Shown here: positions 37,456 through 47,298 of the stretch, one piece after another
Numbering within the stretch: position 1 is the stretch's first letter
Layout: the number at the start of each line of letters is the position of its first letter
The notes under the pieces: model-generated
Databases searched by the model: none
What the model was told of the DNA's origin: nothing
What the model saw: only the letters and a program-made list of their open reading frames with translations
Assembly: GCA_023159155.1 (NCBI GenBank)
Contig: JAJNNX010000066.1
Coordinates: forward strand, 186,001-250,000
Direction of reading: 5' to 3'
Length of the DNA stretch: 64,000 bases
Source: Ustulina deusta
Taxonomy: Eukaryota; Ascomycota; Sordariomycetes; Xylariales; Xylariaceae
Made by a program: the position numbers and the translations under genes

Positions 37456-40076
37456 ATGGCCCACGAATATGCCGGTCATGACAGCGACGGCGGCTCAGAC
37501 CATGCTCGCCCAGCATTCCACATCGGCCAACACGACTCGACGCGGTGTGCAACGCTCACTAATCTGCAGTATGGTCAGGTCCTGAACTCGGGTGTAAGTG
37601 CCGCTCATCGTGCATATCGCTGCGGCCGTCTGACGAAGCCGCAGTTCCGCTTTGTCACAACACCCATCACCAACACTCACTTCCATGACCGCATAGTGAA
37701 GCTCGTTGATGGGAGCCTTGTGCAGGCCAACGGCCAGCAAAAGACCGGATCGCGTCTGGATCCGATTGTGAGCCCCCTTACTCCCGAGGACACGACCCTG
37801 TTCCCGGAGGCGTACACGAGCGGGTTCGTTGGTTATGCCAGTCCTTGGCTCGACCTGTGTTCGCCAAACCATGTTATTGCCAGCATCTCGAGACAGGTGC
37901 TGAACCTTGAGGTGGACTATGCCAACTTCTGTGGTGTGCGCAGCATCATTGTCCCCGGTCCCAGGCAAGACAGCCTCCAGGCCGGCAATGGCCGAGGCAT
38001 TGCCCAGTATGCTAGGGCTATACAGGAGGCTCTCTTGATCGGCACTCGTGTAAACCTCATTGTCCACTTGCCCATGTACCGCGAACCCGGCCTCGAGGAG
38101 AAGGTTAGCCAACTATCCGTTTCCAAAGGAACCCCGGTCAATGTGCAACCCGCCGAGGAGATTGATATTTTCACTTCGTGGGACTCGTGGCATGTGATAC
38201 GCACAGTATGCGACTACGATGCTAGACTCTCTGTTGGTAAGTCCTCCACGAAGCAGTTTCATTCGGGGCTTTCACGGCGATCCTGTGTATAAGCCGATGC
38301 ATACAGTCTCCTCAATCCCGAGTATAGTTTTTGTAACTAACCCCCCCTAGCCCTGAGAATCCCTCGGGTACTGCCTGCCAAGGAGTTACAGATGAGATGG
38401 TTCTCTGAGCCCATTCAATACTTGACTTACGGTCCTTCGACATTCCAGGCAAACAAGGTGGGCCTTCCATCTTTTGGTCGGTCTCATCAAGAGCTGATCC
38501 ATACATACATGCGACTGAAGCACGCACCCTACTTCCTTCTATGCGACATAGGACCGGAGCTCCAAGACGACCCTGCAGTGGAACAGACAATGGATACCTC
38601 ATCGGCGTCCGAATTTCCGACTCTGACAGATGCAGCTGCGGCGACACAATCCTCCAAAAGCGACCGAAGGGCACAGGGACACAACGCATATCTCGCATAC
38701 CTCCGCCACCTCGAGAGACAGCAAGAACCGTACACGGAGCTCGAACTAAGCACCCTGACTAATTTCCAAGACTGGCTGCAATCCCCTTTACAGCCACTCT
38801 CTGACAACTTGGAAAGCGTCACATACGAAGTCTTTGAAGGTGATCCTGTTAAGTACAACCAATACGAGGTCGCGATCGAAGAGGCGCTGAGAGAGTGGTC
38901 AGAGCTTAAGAAACCCACGTCCTCCCCAGACGGCGTGGTGATCGCAGTAGCAGGTTCCGGCCGTGGACCGCTCGTGACACGGGCGTTACGAGCGAGCGAG
39001 ACGACTGGCGTACCAGTCAAGGTATGGGCGGTCGAGAAGAACCCAAACGCATACGTTTACCTGCTCCGGCAGAACCAGAAGGTATGGGACGGGCGCGTGA
39101 CGGTGGTGAAGACGGACATGCGAGCCTGGAAAGGCCCCGTGATCTCGTCACCACCCGATGACGTGACGCCGGTCTACGGTAAAGTCGATGTCCTTGTCTC
39201 CGAGCTCCTGGGGTCCTTCGGGGACAATGAGCTCTCGCCCGAGTGTCTGGACGGCATCCAGCACGTGCTAGCGCCGGGCCACGGGATCTCCATCCCGAGC
39301 TCGTACACGGCGCACGTGAGCCCGATCTCGACACCGCGTCTCTTCGCCGACATCAAGAGCCGACGGGAGCAGGGCGGGGACGCCAACGCGTTCGACACCC
39401 CGTGGGTGGTACGTCTGTTCGCGCTTGACTTTGTGGCCGCCCGCGTCCCGGACCACGGCCGCTTTCAGTTGGCGTGGGAGTTCGAGCATCCGCTGCCGCA
39501 AGCAACGATGGACACGATAGCGGCCCGGCGGTCCGGAGGCGTCGTGGGCGGTGGCGGAGGGAGCATGGCGGGCGGCGTGGGCGCTAACGATCACAACGCT
39601 AGGGAGTGCCATCTCACGTTCGTGTGCAGGTCACGCGGTGTGATTCACGGGCTCGCAGGATATTTTGAGGCGGTACTATACGCGTCGCAGATCGAGCAGG
39701 ACGAGCGCGGCAACAGGCCGATGGTGGAGCTGAGCACGTTGCCGGATATGATTGACCGGAAAAGCAAAGATATGGTCTCCTGGTTTCCGATCCTTTTCCC
39801 TCTCAAGGTGAGTTGAGACTTTTGGTCGTTCTCCATTCTGGGCAGGCGGGCAGATTACTTCATCTTATCGTGTCATGTCACTAACGATTCTCCCAGCAAC
39901 CGTTGTACTTCCCGTCTGACTCCGAGCTTGAGGTCACTATGTGGCGCCAGACGGACGACGCTAAGGTATGGTATGAATGGATGGTCGAGGCGTTCCGGTG
40001 GGTTTCGGAAACGGAGAGGATCAAGGTTGGGGGCTCGGATCTCTGCAGTAGCCGGAAGGTAGCGTGCTTGATGTAA
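37456..40076 (+). CDS. Type II protein arginine methyltransferase PRMT5 (Skb1/Hsl7)
   Basis: S-adenosylmethionine-dependent enzyme making symmetric dimethylarginine, in other eukaryotes on histones and Sm proteins. Exons are 37456-37593, 37645-38236, 38351-39807 and 39897-40076, about 788 residues. Intron lengths are 51 (in frame, stop-free), 114 and 89 bp. The TIM-barrel part includes FHIGQHDSTR, DLCSPNHVIASISRQVLNLE and RWFSEPIQYLTY. The Rossmann core has GSGRGPLVTRALRAS (SAM motif), AVEKNPNAYVYLLR and the double-E loop SELLGSFGDNELSPE (Glu528 and Glu537, spacing 9 as in human). Phe405 in TYEVFEGDPVKY matches the residue linked to symmetric methylation. The beta-barrel part has KDMVSWFPILFPL and TMWRQTDDAKVWYEWM. 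It is longer than human PRMT5 (637), partly through a Gly-rich insert at about 640-660. Confidence 0.95.
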
Positions 40077-40873
40077 TGAGATAGGACAGGACATGTGGTG
40101 CGCCATACATAGCCAAAAAAAGAGGGGAAAAAAAAAGCTGTGGCGAGGACATGACTGACGAATGGACATGAAAATTATACGGCACAAAGAGCCTAGAAAG
40201 GTTGATGTTGACCTTTTGAGACGAGGAGTGTGAACAACAGGATCACGAACTCTGGTCATTGCCTCGGCTTTTAGCCGTTTTGCATTGAAATGCGAAATTC
40301 TGGATAGATCGGATCAAGATTCTATGAACAGGAGGTAGATAGTTAGCAGTGCAAGGCAATGAGATGCTGTCTATCTACCCTATTGCCACTACGCCGAAGT
40401 TGTCTGTAGCCAGGTTTAGAAGTATGAAGAATCAAGACAACTTTTTTTTATTTTTAAATGACCAACACCTCCCGTACCTTATCCTTTATTTCGGGGTTTT
40501 TTGGTGTTCGTGCCGAATGACGGGCCTTGTCTTCAGGGATTATTGGGAAGGTTAAACGACTCCGCTAACAGCACCACATGCTTTCGTCGGTGTGATTTCC
40601 CCCTTTTTTTCGTCCAGATAATATCCCATCGAAAAGCCCTCGATTCAATCACCTCGCGTGTCTCTCCACACCTTTCTCTGGGTTTTCCACATCCGTTTCG
40701 TACCATGTTTCCCTCGGGGTATCATCTACCGCTTCGCAATATCTCTCTCACACCCATCCACTGCGCGCAAAGAAGTGCACGATGATCATCACTTCTCCAT
40801 CCCCAGAACCCATGTCTCTCGTTTGTTTGTTCGTGTCCGCCGCGTAGTTCGTGTCCAATGTCGAACCAGCCCG
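40077..40873. other. Convergent intergenic region between PRMT5 and SmF
   Basis: A 797-bp stretch between two convergent genes, expected to hold both terminators. It has A runs near 40116-40135 and T runs near 40441-40455 and 40600-40610. No gene is seen. Confidence 0.5.
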
Positions 40874-41327
40874 CTACCCCTCCATCTGCACATCTCCTTT
40901 GTCGGCTTGCTTGATCCACAAGACGTTGTTGCAGCGGATGAGGATCTGGCCGAGGTCGCTCGTGAACTTCTGGTCGATGTACTCTTGGGCGTTGGTCAGC
41001 TGGATGTTGAAGTAGCCGTCGATGGACACCAGGCGGCCCTTGTACTCGGTCTCGCCCCACTTGAGCCGCACTACGATGTCCTTGTTGACGCTGGGCGGGT
41101 TGTTAGTACGGTGGGCTCTCTTGCGCTCGGGTAGAGGAAGGGGTTTTGGAAAAAAGAAATGGCAGGGAGGCTGTGGACGAGGGCGAAGTACGAGTCGTCG
41201 CTTGGAGAGGACGTACAGCTCTTGCAGCATAGGCCGCGGATTAATGGGCATGAACTGAAATAGAAGAGTTAGCTACGGCCCCCGAATATCGATCAGTAAG
41301 TATGGTCGGAAGTATTCTCACACTCAT
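40874..41327 (-). CDS. Small nuclear ribonucleoprotein SmF, three exons
   Basis: Core Sm-ring subunit of the spliceosomal U1, U2, U4 and U5 snRNPs. Exons (minus) are 41327-41322 (only ATG AGT), 41254-41217 and 41090-40874; introns are 67 and 126 bp. The 86-residue product begins MSFMPINPRPMLQELVNKDI. The Sm1 motif is visible in VVRLKWGETEYKGRLVSIDG followed by YFNIQLTNAQEY, and Sm2 in ILIRCNNVLWIK. The length matches SmF in human and yeast (both 86), and the NPRP-type N-terminus with RCNNVL separates it from LSm6. The start is decided by the GTGAGA donor right after the second codon and a strong GCTAACT branch site before the ATTTCAG acceptor. Confidence 0.93.
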
Positions 41328-41860
41328 TGTGGGCGGTCTTGTTGTCTCGTCGCGTGTGTCTGGAAGAGAGGTCGAAGCTGAAGATGAAGAGATGTGGAAA
41401 AGACGGAATTCATGGCCAATCGCTAGATAGGCACCTAACGTAGGTTTGAGTCTGGGCATCTGATTGGTCAAAGTGCTTCCATAGGTACCTGCCCCACTAT
41501 CTAACAGCTTGACTTCCTCACGGCTGTTGTTCCCAGGTCATTTAAGTTATTTGTTTATGTATTCATTTCTTCATCGTAGCCAACGCACAATACCTGTTAA
41601 GCTACATTACTCACTTAATAGTTGGCAAATCGTGGCCGTCCTATGTTCTGCTTCTTCCAGGCCGTTCCTATTTTACTACCAACCTAGGAAGTAGATATTT
41701 TGCTTATCCTGGGCATCCATTGCCTGATGAGCATACCAGAATGTTGGAGAAATACAGCAGGATTATCTCATCATCAACAGCACCGCCACGTCTTCGTTAG
41801 ATCGGCCTCAAACTATTTTGGATACCTTTTTTCGACAAAATAGCGACCGGAGTCGCGACA
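41328..41860. other. Intergenic region between SmF and DUF866 genes
   Basis: A 533-bp stretch between two minus-strand genes, holding the SmF promoter and the 3' region of the DUF866 gene. It has a GGTACCT word near 41484. No gene is seen. Confidence 0.5.
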
Positions 41861-42620
41861 TCATGCTCTCTTGATGTCCCACTTCAGTTCCTTAATGCTA
41901 ACCTCATCATTGGCCTTCTCGTCGTAGTCGAACCACTCACCATCCTGGAGCTCAATGCCTTCAAACTTGGTGCCGGAATCGATACCTTCGGCAAGCCACT
42001 CGCCCTAAGTTCTGAGTTAGTAAGGTGAGTCCTCATCAATAAGTAGACAGGGGATAAGGGAAGGCCTTACGTCTGGCGAGAAAGCTGTAAACTCTAGTCC
42101 CCTGCAGTCAAACTCTAGGACAGTCTGTTGCCTAGGGGGGTCGCTTTGTTCGTATGGCCTCGGTACTATCTTAATTGAACAAGAAGATTCTCTCTTGTGT
42201 GTTCATGTCAGATCATGATTAGACCGAGAACTTCGAATAGGCTCGGACAAACCTTGCAGTTCTTGCATTTCCATACAAAGTTTGCTTCGCCTCTGCTGCC
42301 GCTCAACTCATTCACCTCCTGCAAGGATGCTTAGCACAGGAGGGACCACACTGAGACGAACAGAAGTCGGGGTCTCGATGGAAACCTACAAATCGGCTGA
42401 CCGAAATTGCATTTGAATGCGTCTCCCGACAGGACGTGCATTGCACTAGGAAGGTATACCAGAACGGACTCGCCTCAGTATCCTTTGGCCGCAAGTTGGT
42501 CACTCTGTCATTTGCCATGGCCTGTTAGCGAGAGAGAGCAGAGCCATTTTTGTTATCGATGCGCGGAGGAACAACACGAACATACCCATTCAGCTCGGCC
42601 GTCAAAGTGAGCGCATACAT
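41861..42620 (-). CDS. CXXC-motif zinc-binding protein, DUF866/UPF0587 family, five exons
   Basis: A conserved eukaryotic zinc-binding protein (human C1orf123/CZIB family) of unclear role. Exons (minus) are 42620-42586, 42504-42390, 42318-42253, 42193-42071 and 42004-41861; introns are 81, 71, 59 and 66 bp. Splicing gives 160 residues, the same length as the human protein. It begins MYALTLTAELNGVTNLRP. The zinc-site cysteines are CTSC (about residues 33-36) and CKNC (about 69-72). Further matches are IVPRPYEQ, TVLEFDCRGLEFTAFSPDGE, GIDSGTKFEGIELQDGEWFD and YDEKANDEVSIKELKW. All five junctions keep phase with recognisable donor and acceptor sequences. The start lies 446 bp from the opposite start of the PPR-like gene. 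Confidence 0.93.
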
Positions 42621-43066
42621 TATGACTTTGGAGAGATATCTCGGAGTCAGCTTTGTTGCATGCTGTGGCGAAGAGGTTGCGTTGGCGCGGGATAGCTGGC
42701 GACGATGGCAGCGATAATATCTTAGGTACCGAAATGATACCTCCCGAGGGGGTTACCCTCAGTATGGTACTTAATTACCTACATGTAGGGATGCATGTGG
42801 GTAGGTACATACCTATAGTCAGCCCTGGCATCTGCTAGTGACTTGGTAACGGGCTGAAAGCAGCTGCAACGCACAACAGCACCAACATGCCTCCGATGGT
42901 GTGGGTCACCGGCTCGGCTCAGCACATCCCATACGCCTTCTTGCTGATATCCCACCACCGATCCCCTCAACCGATCTCCCACCCACGCGCCATGGCCGAT
43001 TGACCGAAAAGGCCCCCTAACCCGGTCAATTGGCCCTGTTCATAATCCCGACGACATGCTCGAGCT
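42621..43066. promoter_or_regulatory. Divergent promoter region between DUF866 and PPR-like genes
   Basis: A 446-bp region between opposite start codons. It contains a TACCTACATGTAGGG word near 42777, a GGTAGGTACATACCT word near 42800, and an inverted CCAAT box (CAATTGG) near 43027. Promoter function is inferred from position. Confidence 0.5.
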
Positions 43067-45634
43067 ATGCAGACCCTATGGTCCCGTGCCGCTCCAGCGC
43101 AGTCCTCCTGTTGCTGTCGAATCTGCCTCCATTCGACCGCTAGCGCCTTAGCACGACGTTCGACCACCACTGCCACGAGGCGGAGAGCCTCCGTCGCCGA
43201 TATTTTCACTGCCTGCTATACTACCATTCTGGGCACCGCAGCTATCATCGACGCCCGCCACAAAAATGAGAGACGACGAGAGCTGGACGGAGAGCTGGAC
43301 CGTGCAAGGGCTTCCCTGAAGCGATTGAATGCCCAGGGCCACCATGACTCCACAGACGGGGAAAATGGTGCGCCGCACGGGGCGAGGACTGCTTCCGGGG
43401 AGATACGGGCTCATTTGAAGCCTTGGAGGGGGGACGAGTCGGTCCGCCCGCTTCTGGAGGAGCTCAAGTCTCTCTGCAACATTGCGTTTCGTCCCGTCGC
43501 CCGTCGGTCATGGATAGAGGGCCAGATTGACTGGGTCAGTGTCGAAGCCGCCGTGATGGCCGAAGAGCGAAACCCCTCTGTTGAGCTTCGAGAGCCTCTG
43601 ACCCACCACCACCTAGCAGCTACAACCGTGGCCGTTTTCAATCTCGCCCGCGAGTTGCTCCGACTGGTTCGAATCTCCCCAAGCTCACGATTGCAAGACG
43701 AGGCCCAGATCTCCGACCACGCCGAAGAGGGCATCATGAAGGAGCTCAAAGAGCTCACACGCAACAATCACTTCCCCAGCTACCAATTTCCGACTGCCGA
43801 CCCGAGCTACACCGCAGATATACGAGCTCGTCTGAATAGATCCATACGTCGCATCTTTTACCAGGCAGTAACGCCGCAAGAGACTGTGGGGAGGATATGT
43901 TATAATTTGCTTACCATTGGCGTACCTCCAGCTATCCATACTTACAACACCCTCATCACCGGCTTCAATCGGATGCAACGCCCCGATCTCGCTCAAGCTG
44001 TTATTAATTCTTACCTAGACAACACGATATGGCCTGCTACAGACCAAACTGTGATCTGTCTGCTAAGCCACTATCGAGGACCTGGTGGGAGGGAAGGATT
44101 GCGTGACGCTGTTCAAAGAATGAGAGGAGCAAGGGAAGATGGCCTGCATCTCGCTACTTTCCGCGAGGACCGATATAACGCTGCTCGCTTGCCTGGGAAA
44201 CGTAGAACTCCAAAAGCAAAAAGAATTGATGTTACCTTCGATCATCTCATTCGAGGCTGGCTATACCACGAAGAGGTCGGGATCGCATGCATGACGTTTG
44301 TGGCTTGTCTGCGAAATGGCGCGTCCCTCCCAGTTTACACGCTGCATGAGCTTTTCAGAAGTTGTCTGGCCACAGCCGACTTCTCCAGCGCGCGGAAATT
44401 GCTCACGGGCATCGTCCAAAATTTCGAAAAATTCAAGACGTATCTATCCTGGATCATTGAAAACAACGCGATAGCGGTAGCCCGGGGACTTTTACAGAGT
44501 CTACACCAAATCATCAATATCTGCTGGTTACCTTTCAGTGAAATATTTGGTGAAACCCATAAGACATACGCGGAGGCAGCAACATCATTAGAAGCAATAA
44601 TCAGTCACATGGACGTGCAACTTGAAGTACAGGAGGCGGCGCTGGGGTTGCCCTCTCCGTCGTCTGGCGCCCTGAATCTACTCGAGCCGGCATTGACCCA
44701 TTTTCAATTAGCTATTTCTACTCGAGACCGCGCTCAGTTTAGCAAACGAACATGGGCGAGATCAGAGAGCGTCTATGCTAGGATAGCAATGCTTGTCTCG
44801 ATCGACAGGAGATTTGGTGATCTCGAGGAGCGAGCCCAGAACCTTACAGCGGCTTTCAAGGCTGCCATCATCGGGATCAAGACTGGATATGAAATTGACG
44901 TGGGACCTATCCTTTCTTCCAATTTTCTTGGCAGTCAAATCCATGAGAACCAACGCTTCGCCACGCGACGTGCACTTAGCCAAATCGATGTATCGGATGA
45001 TCACTTGACAATAGAGGATATCGCGTCTCAGTTATTGAGGTGCATCCCAGACCCAGCCCAAATTCGCCTGTTAGAGGAAAATGGTAACTGGAAGAGGCTC
45101 AGTATACCAACCTTGATATCCTTCTTTGGCAGCAACGCAGTCTCTACAAGGCCCCGTCAAGAGGAAGAAGAATCTAGGCAAGAATTTAGTCATTCCTATA
45201 TGCAACTAGAGGAGCAATTTCAAGTTGCCAAAGACTCTATCAAAGCACTCCTTTTTGCCCATCTCACCAGATATAGACAACAAGGTATTATGCATGATCA
45301 CGGTATATATAACAAAGTCACTATCAGGGGGCTCGGAAGTTTCCTTCATACAGAGTTGAAGTATAGGTTGCCCGTCGTTCTCCAAACGACCCCCCAGTCT
45401 CAGTACAACGAATTTTCCAATACCTACGACGCAACAACGTCTTTGGAGCGACCAGGGCAGGAGGAACCGGCCTCCCAAAATCATGGAATGCCATTTGAGG
45501 CAGACAACTCCACTCCGGATACAGAGACGGGTCTTGGAGAAAGTTGGGGAACGACAGACAAACACGAAAAACATGACCCACTATCACTTTTTCGTGAAGA
45601 AGGTCTATGTCTTCAAAGCGAGGCACCGAGATAG
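43067..45634 (+). CDS. Mitochondrial PPR-like protein
   Basis: An intronless 855-residue frame from the ATG at 43067. The N-terminus is rich in Arg, Ser, Ala and Thr with few acidic residues (SALARRSTTTATRRRAS), a typical mitochondrial presequence. A short hydrophobic segment (ADIFTACYTTILGTAAIID) at about 44-62 may be an inner-membrane helix. A pentatricopeptide-like unit is visible (PPAIHTYNTLITGFNRM, DLAQAVINSYLDNTIWPA, about 285-320), and further helical repeats are weaker. The last 100 residues are hydrophilic. By family it should bind mitochondrial RNA, but I cannot match it to a named factor. Confidence 0.8.
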   Translation: MQTLWSRAAPAQSSCCCRICLHSTASALARRSTTTATRRRASVADIFTACYTTILGTAAIIDARHKNERRRELDGELDRARASLKRLNAQGHHDSTDGENGAPHGARTASGEIRAHLKPWRGDESVRPLLEELKSLCNIAFRPVARRSWIEGQIDWVSVEAAVMAEERNPSVELREPLTHHHLAATTVAVFNLARELLRLVRISPSSRLQDEAQISDHAEEGIMKELKELTRNNHFPSYQFPTADPSYTADIRARLNRSIRRIFYQAVTPQETVGRICYNLLTIGVPPAIHTYNTLITGFNRMQRPDLAQAVINSYLDNTIWPATDQTVICLLSHYRGPGGREGLRDAVQRMRGAREDGLHLATFREDRYNAARLPGKRRTPKAKRIDVTFDHLIRGWLYHEEVGIACMTFVACLRNGASLPVYTLHELFRSCLATADFSSARKLLTGIVQNFEKFKTYLSWIIENNAIAVARGLLQSLHQIINICWLPFSEIFGETHKTYAEAATSLEAIISHMDVQLEVQEAALGLPSPSSGALNLLEPALTHFQLAISTRDRAQFSKRTWARSESVYARIAMLVSIDRRFGDLEERAQNLTAAFKAAIIGIKTGYEIDVGPILSSNFLGSQIHENQRFATRRALSQIDVSDDHLTIEDIASQLLRCIPDPAQIRLLEENGNWKRLSIPTLISFFGSNAVSTRPRQEEEESRQEFSHSYMQLEEQFQVAKDSIKALLFAHLTRYRQQGIMHDHGIYNKVTIRGLGSFLHTELKYRLPVVLQTTPQSQYNEFSNTYDATTSLERPGQEEPASQNHGMPFEADNSTPDTETGLGESWGTTDKHEKHDPLSLFREEGLCLQSEAPR

Positions 45635-47298
45635 CGTGTACTTGTGGGGTCAGGACTCAATATTTATAGGAATACCCAAATAGATGCCTTCCTTGGGGAA
45701 GAAGGTCGATTGTATAACTGGCACCCATAACACAAATGCACATAGTAGTATAGTGTAGATATATACGACACAGTGTTAACATATTGTCAACGCAATCAGC
45801 TATGCATTATGATTTCAGATTGCATTGTCAACCGTCATCTAACAACCTACCTGCTATGCTTTGCCAAGAATTCTATAACCAAGGGTTGTACAAGAACCGG
45901 GAAATGATGTTTCTGTACTATCTTGATTTTTAGATGCATGAATCTCGTTTAATTCCTATCTGGAGAAGACTGCATCTCTACCTAGTGTACACAAGCTATC
46001 CAAATGTAAGAAGATATAAAGAACAATAAAGGGCAGTAGGTACCTAGGTACTTAGAGGTAGATAATGCGGGTTGAGTAGGCGAGGTAGGTACCTAGTTGT
46101 TGATGATTCCACTGCAGCAAGTGCCGCTATGCAGGGTCGTGCGGCACACTTTCTCATAAAGGGACTAGATAGCAAAGAACGTGACCCGCTGAATCTGCGC
46201 TCAAACCAGCACGTGCTACATGGGCGGTGAACGTTTGTTTGCTAGTGGTCACTCGTGCTGTTTGGTGGCTTTTCCTTGGTGATACTGCTTTGGTGAGATG
46301 AGAATGAGACGGGCAATGGGCAGAAAGCCGGGACGGCGCACCCGGGGGAGTGACTTGCCCTGAATGACCTCAATTGGCCAATCAGCCGATCTCGCTGCAT
46401 GCACGGTCCGCCACGGCGCGGTTCTGTTGGCTAACGCCAGCCATAGTGCACGGTGATAGGCTGTCAAACCTTGACGTTAGGGTCCAAAGCTTAAAATGGC
46501 TCCCCCAAGTTTGCCTAAAGCTACCTGCCTACATGTAGTGACCTCTGCGAAGAGGTATGCGGTAGATACAGCCAGGAACCATTATTCTCTTCGACCTGGA
46601 CGTCCTGAATCGGCCAATCTCGCCGCCTTGTGTCCATCTAGGCCGCCTGGTTCTCAATAACATTCGCAGCAGCTCCGAGCAAGGCCTTGTCTGCTTCGCG
46701 TGTCAGGTTCACATAAAATACCTCTGTCCACTTACACCAACCTTGGTCCACCACACTGTATACAGGGGGGCGATTTGTGTGGACCTCACTCACTTCCTCG
46801 ACTTACCTCCCTCCTTGTATACTACAGACAACTGCTGATAAGACCTCACCACCCGCACTCGGCATATCGATTCTACCTTACGAACTGCTATATATTTCCT
46901 CCTGGGCAGGTTATCAGTAGTAGGTAGCGTTGGCATTTTAGAGTCATAACCCGCCCCCATCTCCTATCTAGCTGGCTACTGCACCGTCGTTCCTCAATCC
47001 CCATTCGTCCTTTCTCCACTGCAGACTTCAGAGTAGGCATCAGGGCTTCACAGACGAAGCCACCTTGGAATCCACCACCTACTTATTCATTCTTGAGTTC
47101 CAAGCCGACCTGCATCGCCTCTAGGAAAAGCTAACCTTCTATTCGAGTTTGAGCTTCACCAAACCACATTTACAATTCTGTGGCATCTATCTACCTCGTC
47201 TTCATCTAATCGGCAGAAGGATCGGCGATGATAGTGGCATTGAATGCTTGGTGTTTCCTGGATTGATAAGACGAGATTGACATCGCTGTGAGCACGAG
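45635..47298. other. Intergenic region upstream of the GDE1-like gene
   Basis: About 1.66 kb without a supported gene. It holds the 3' end of the PPR-like gene, GGTACCTAGGTA words near 46040 and 46090, a CACGTG palindrome at 46210, a palindromic double CCAAT box (ATTGGCCAAT, 46373-46382) and a CT-rich leader-like stretch from about 46.7 to 47.2 kb. The length suggests an extended promoter and long 5' leader for the gene at 47299. Confidence 0.5.
46206..46219. promoter_or_regulatory. CACGTG palindrome, candidate Pho4/NUC-1-type site
   Basis: AGCACGTGCT is a palindrome around CACGTG at 46210-46215, about 1.09 kb before the GDE1-like start. CACGTG is the core bound by phosphate-starvation bHLH factors (yeast Pho4, Neurospora NUC-1), and GDE1 is a phosphate-responsive gene in yeast. 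Other bHLH factors also bind CACGTG, and a hexamer occurs by chance, so this is a suggestion. Confidence 0.35.
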
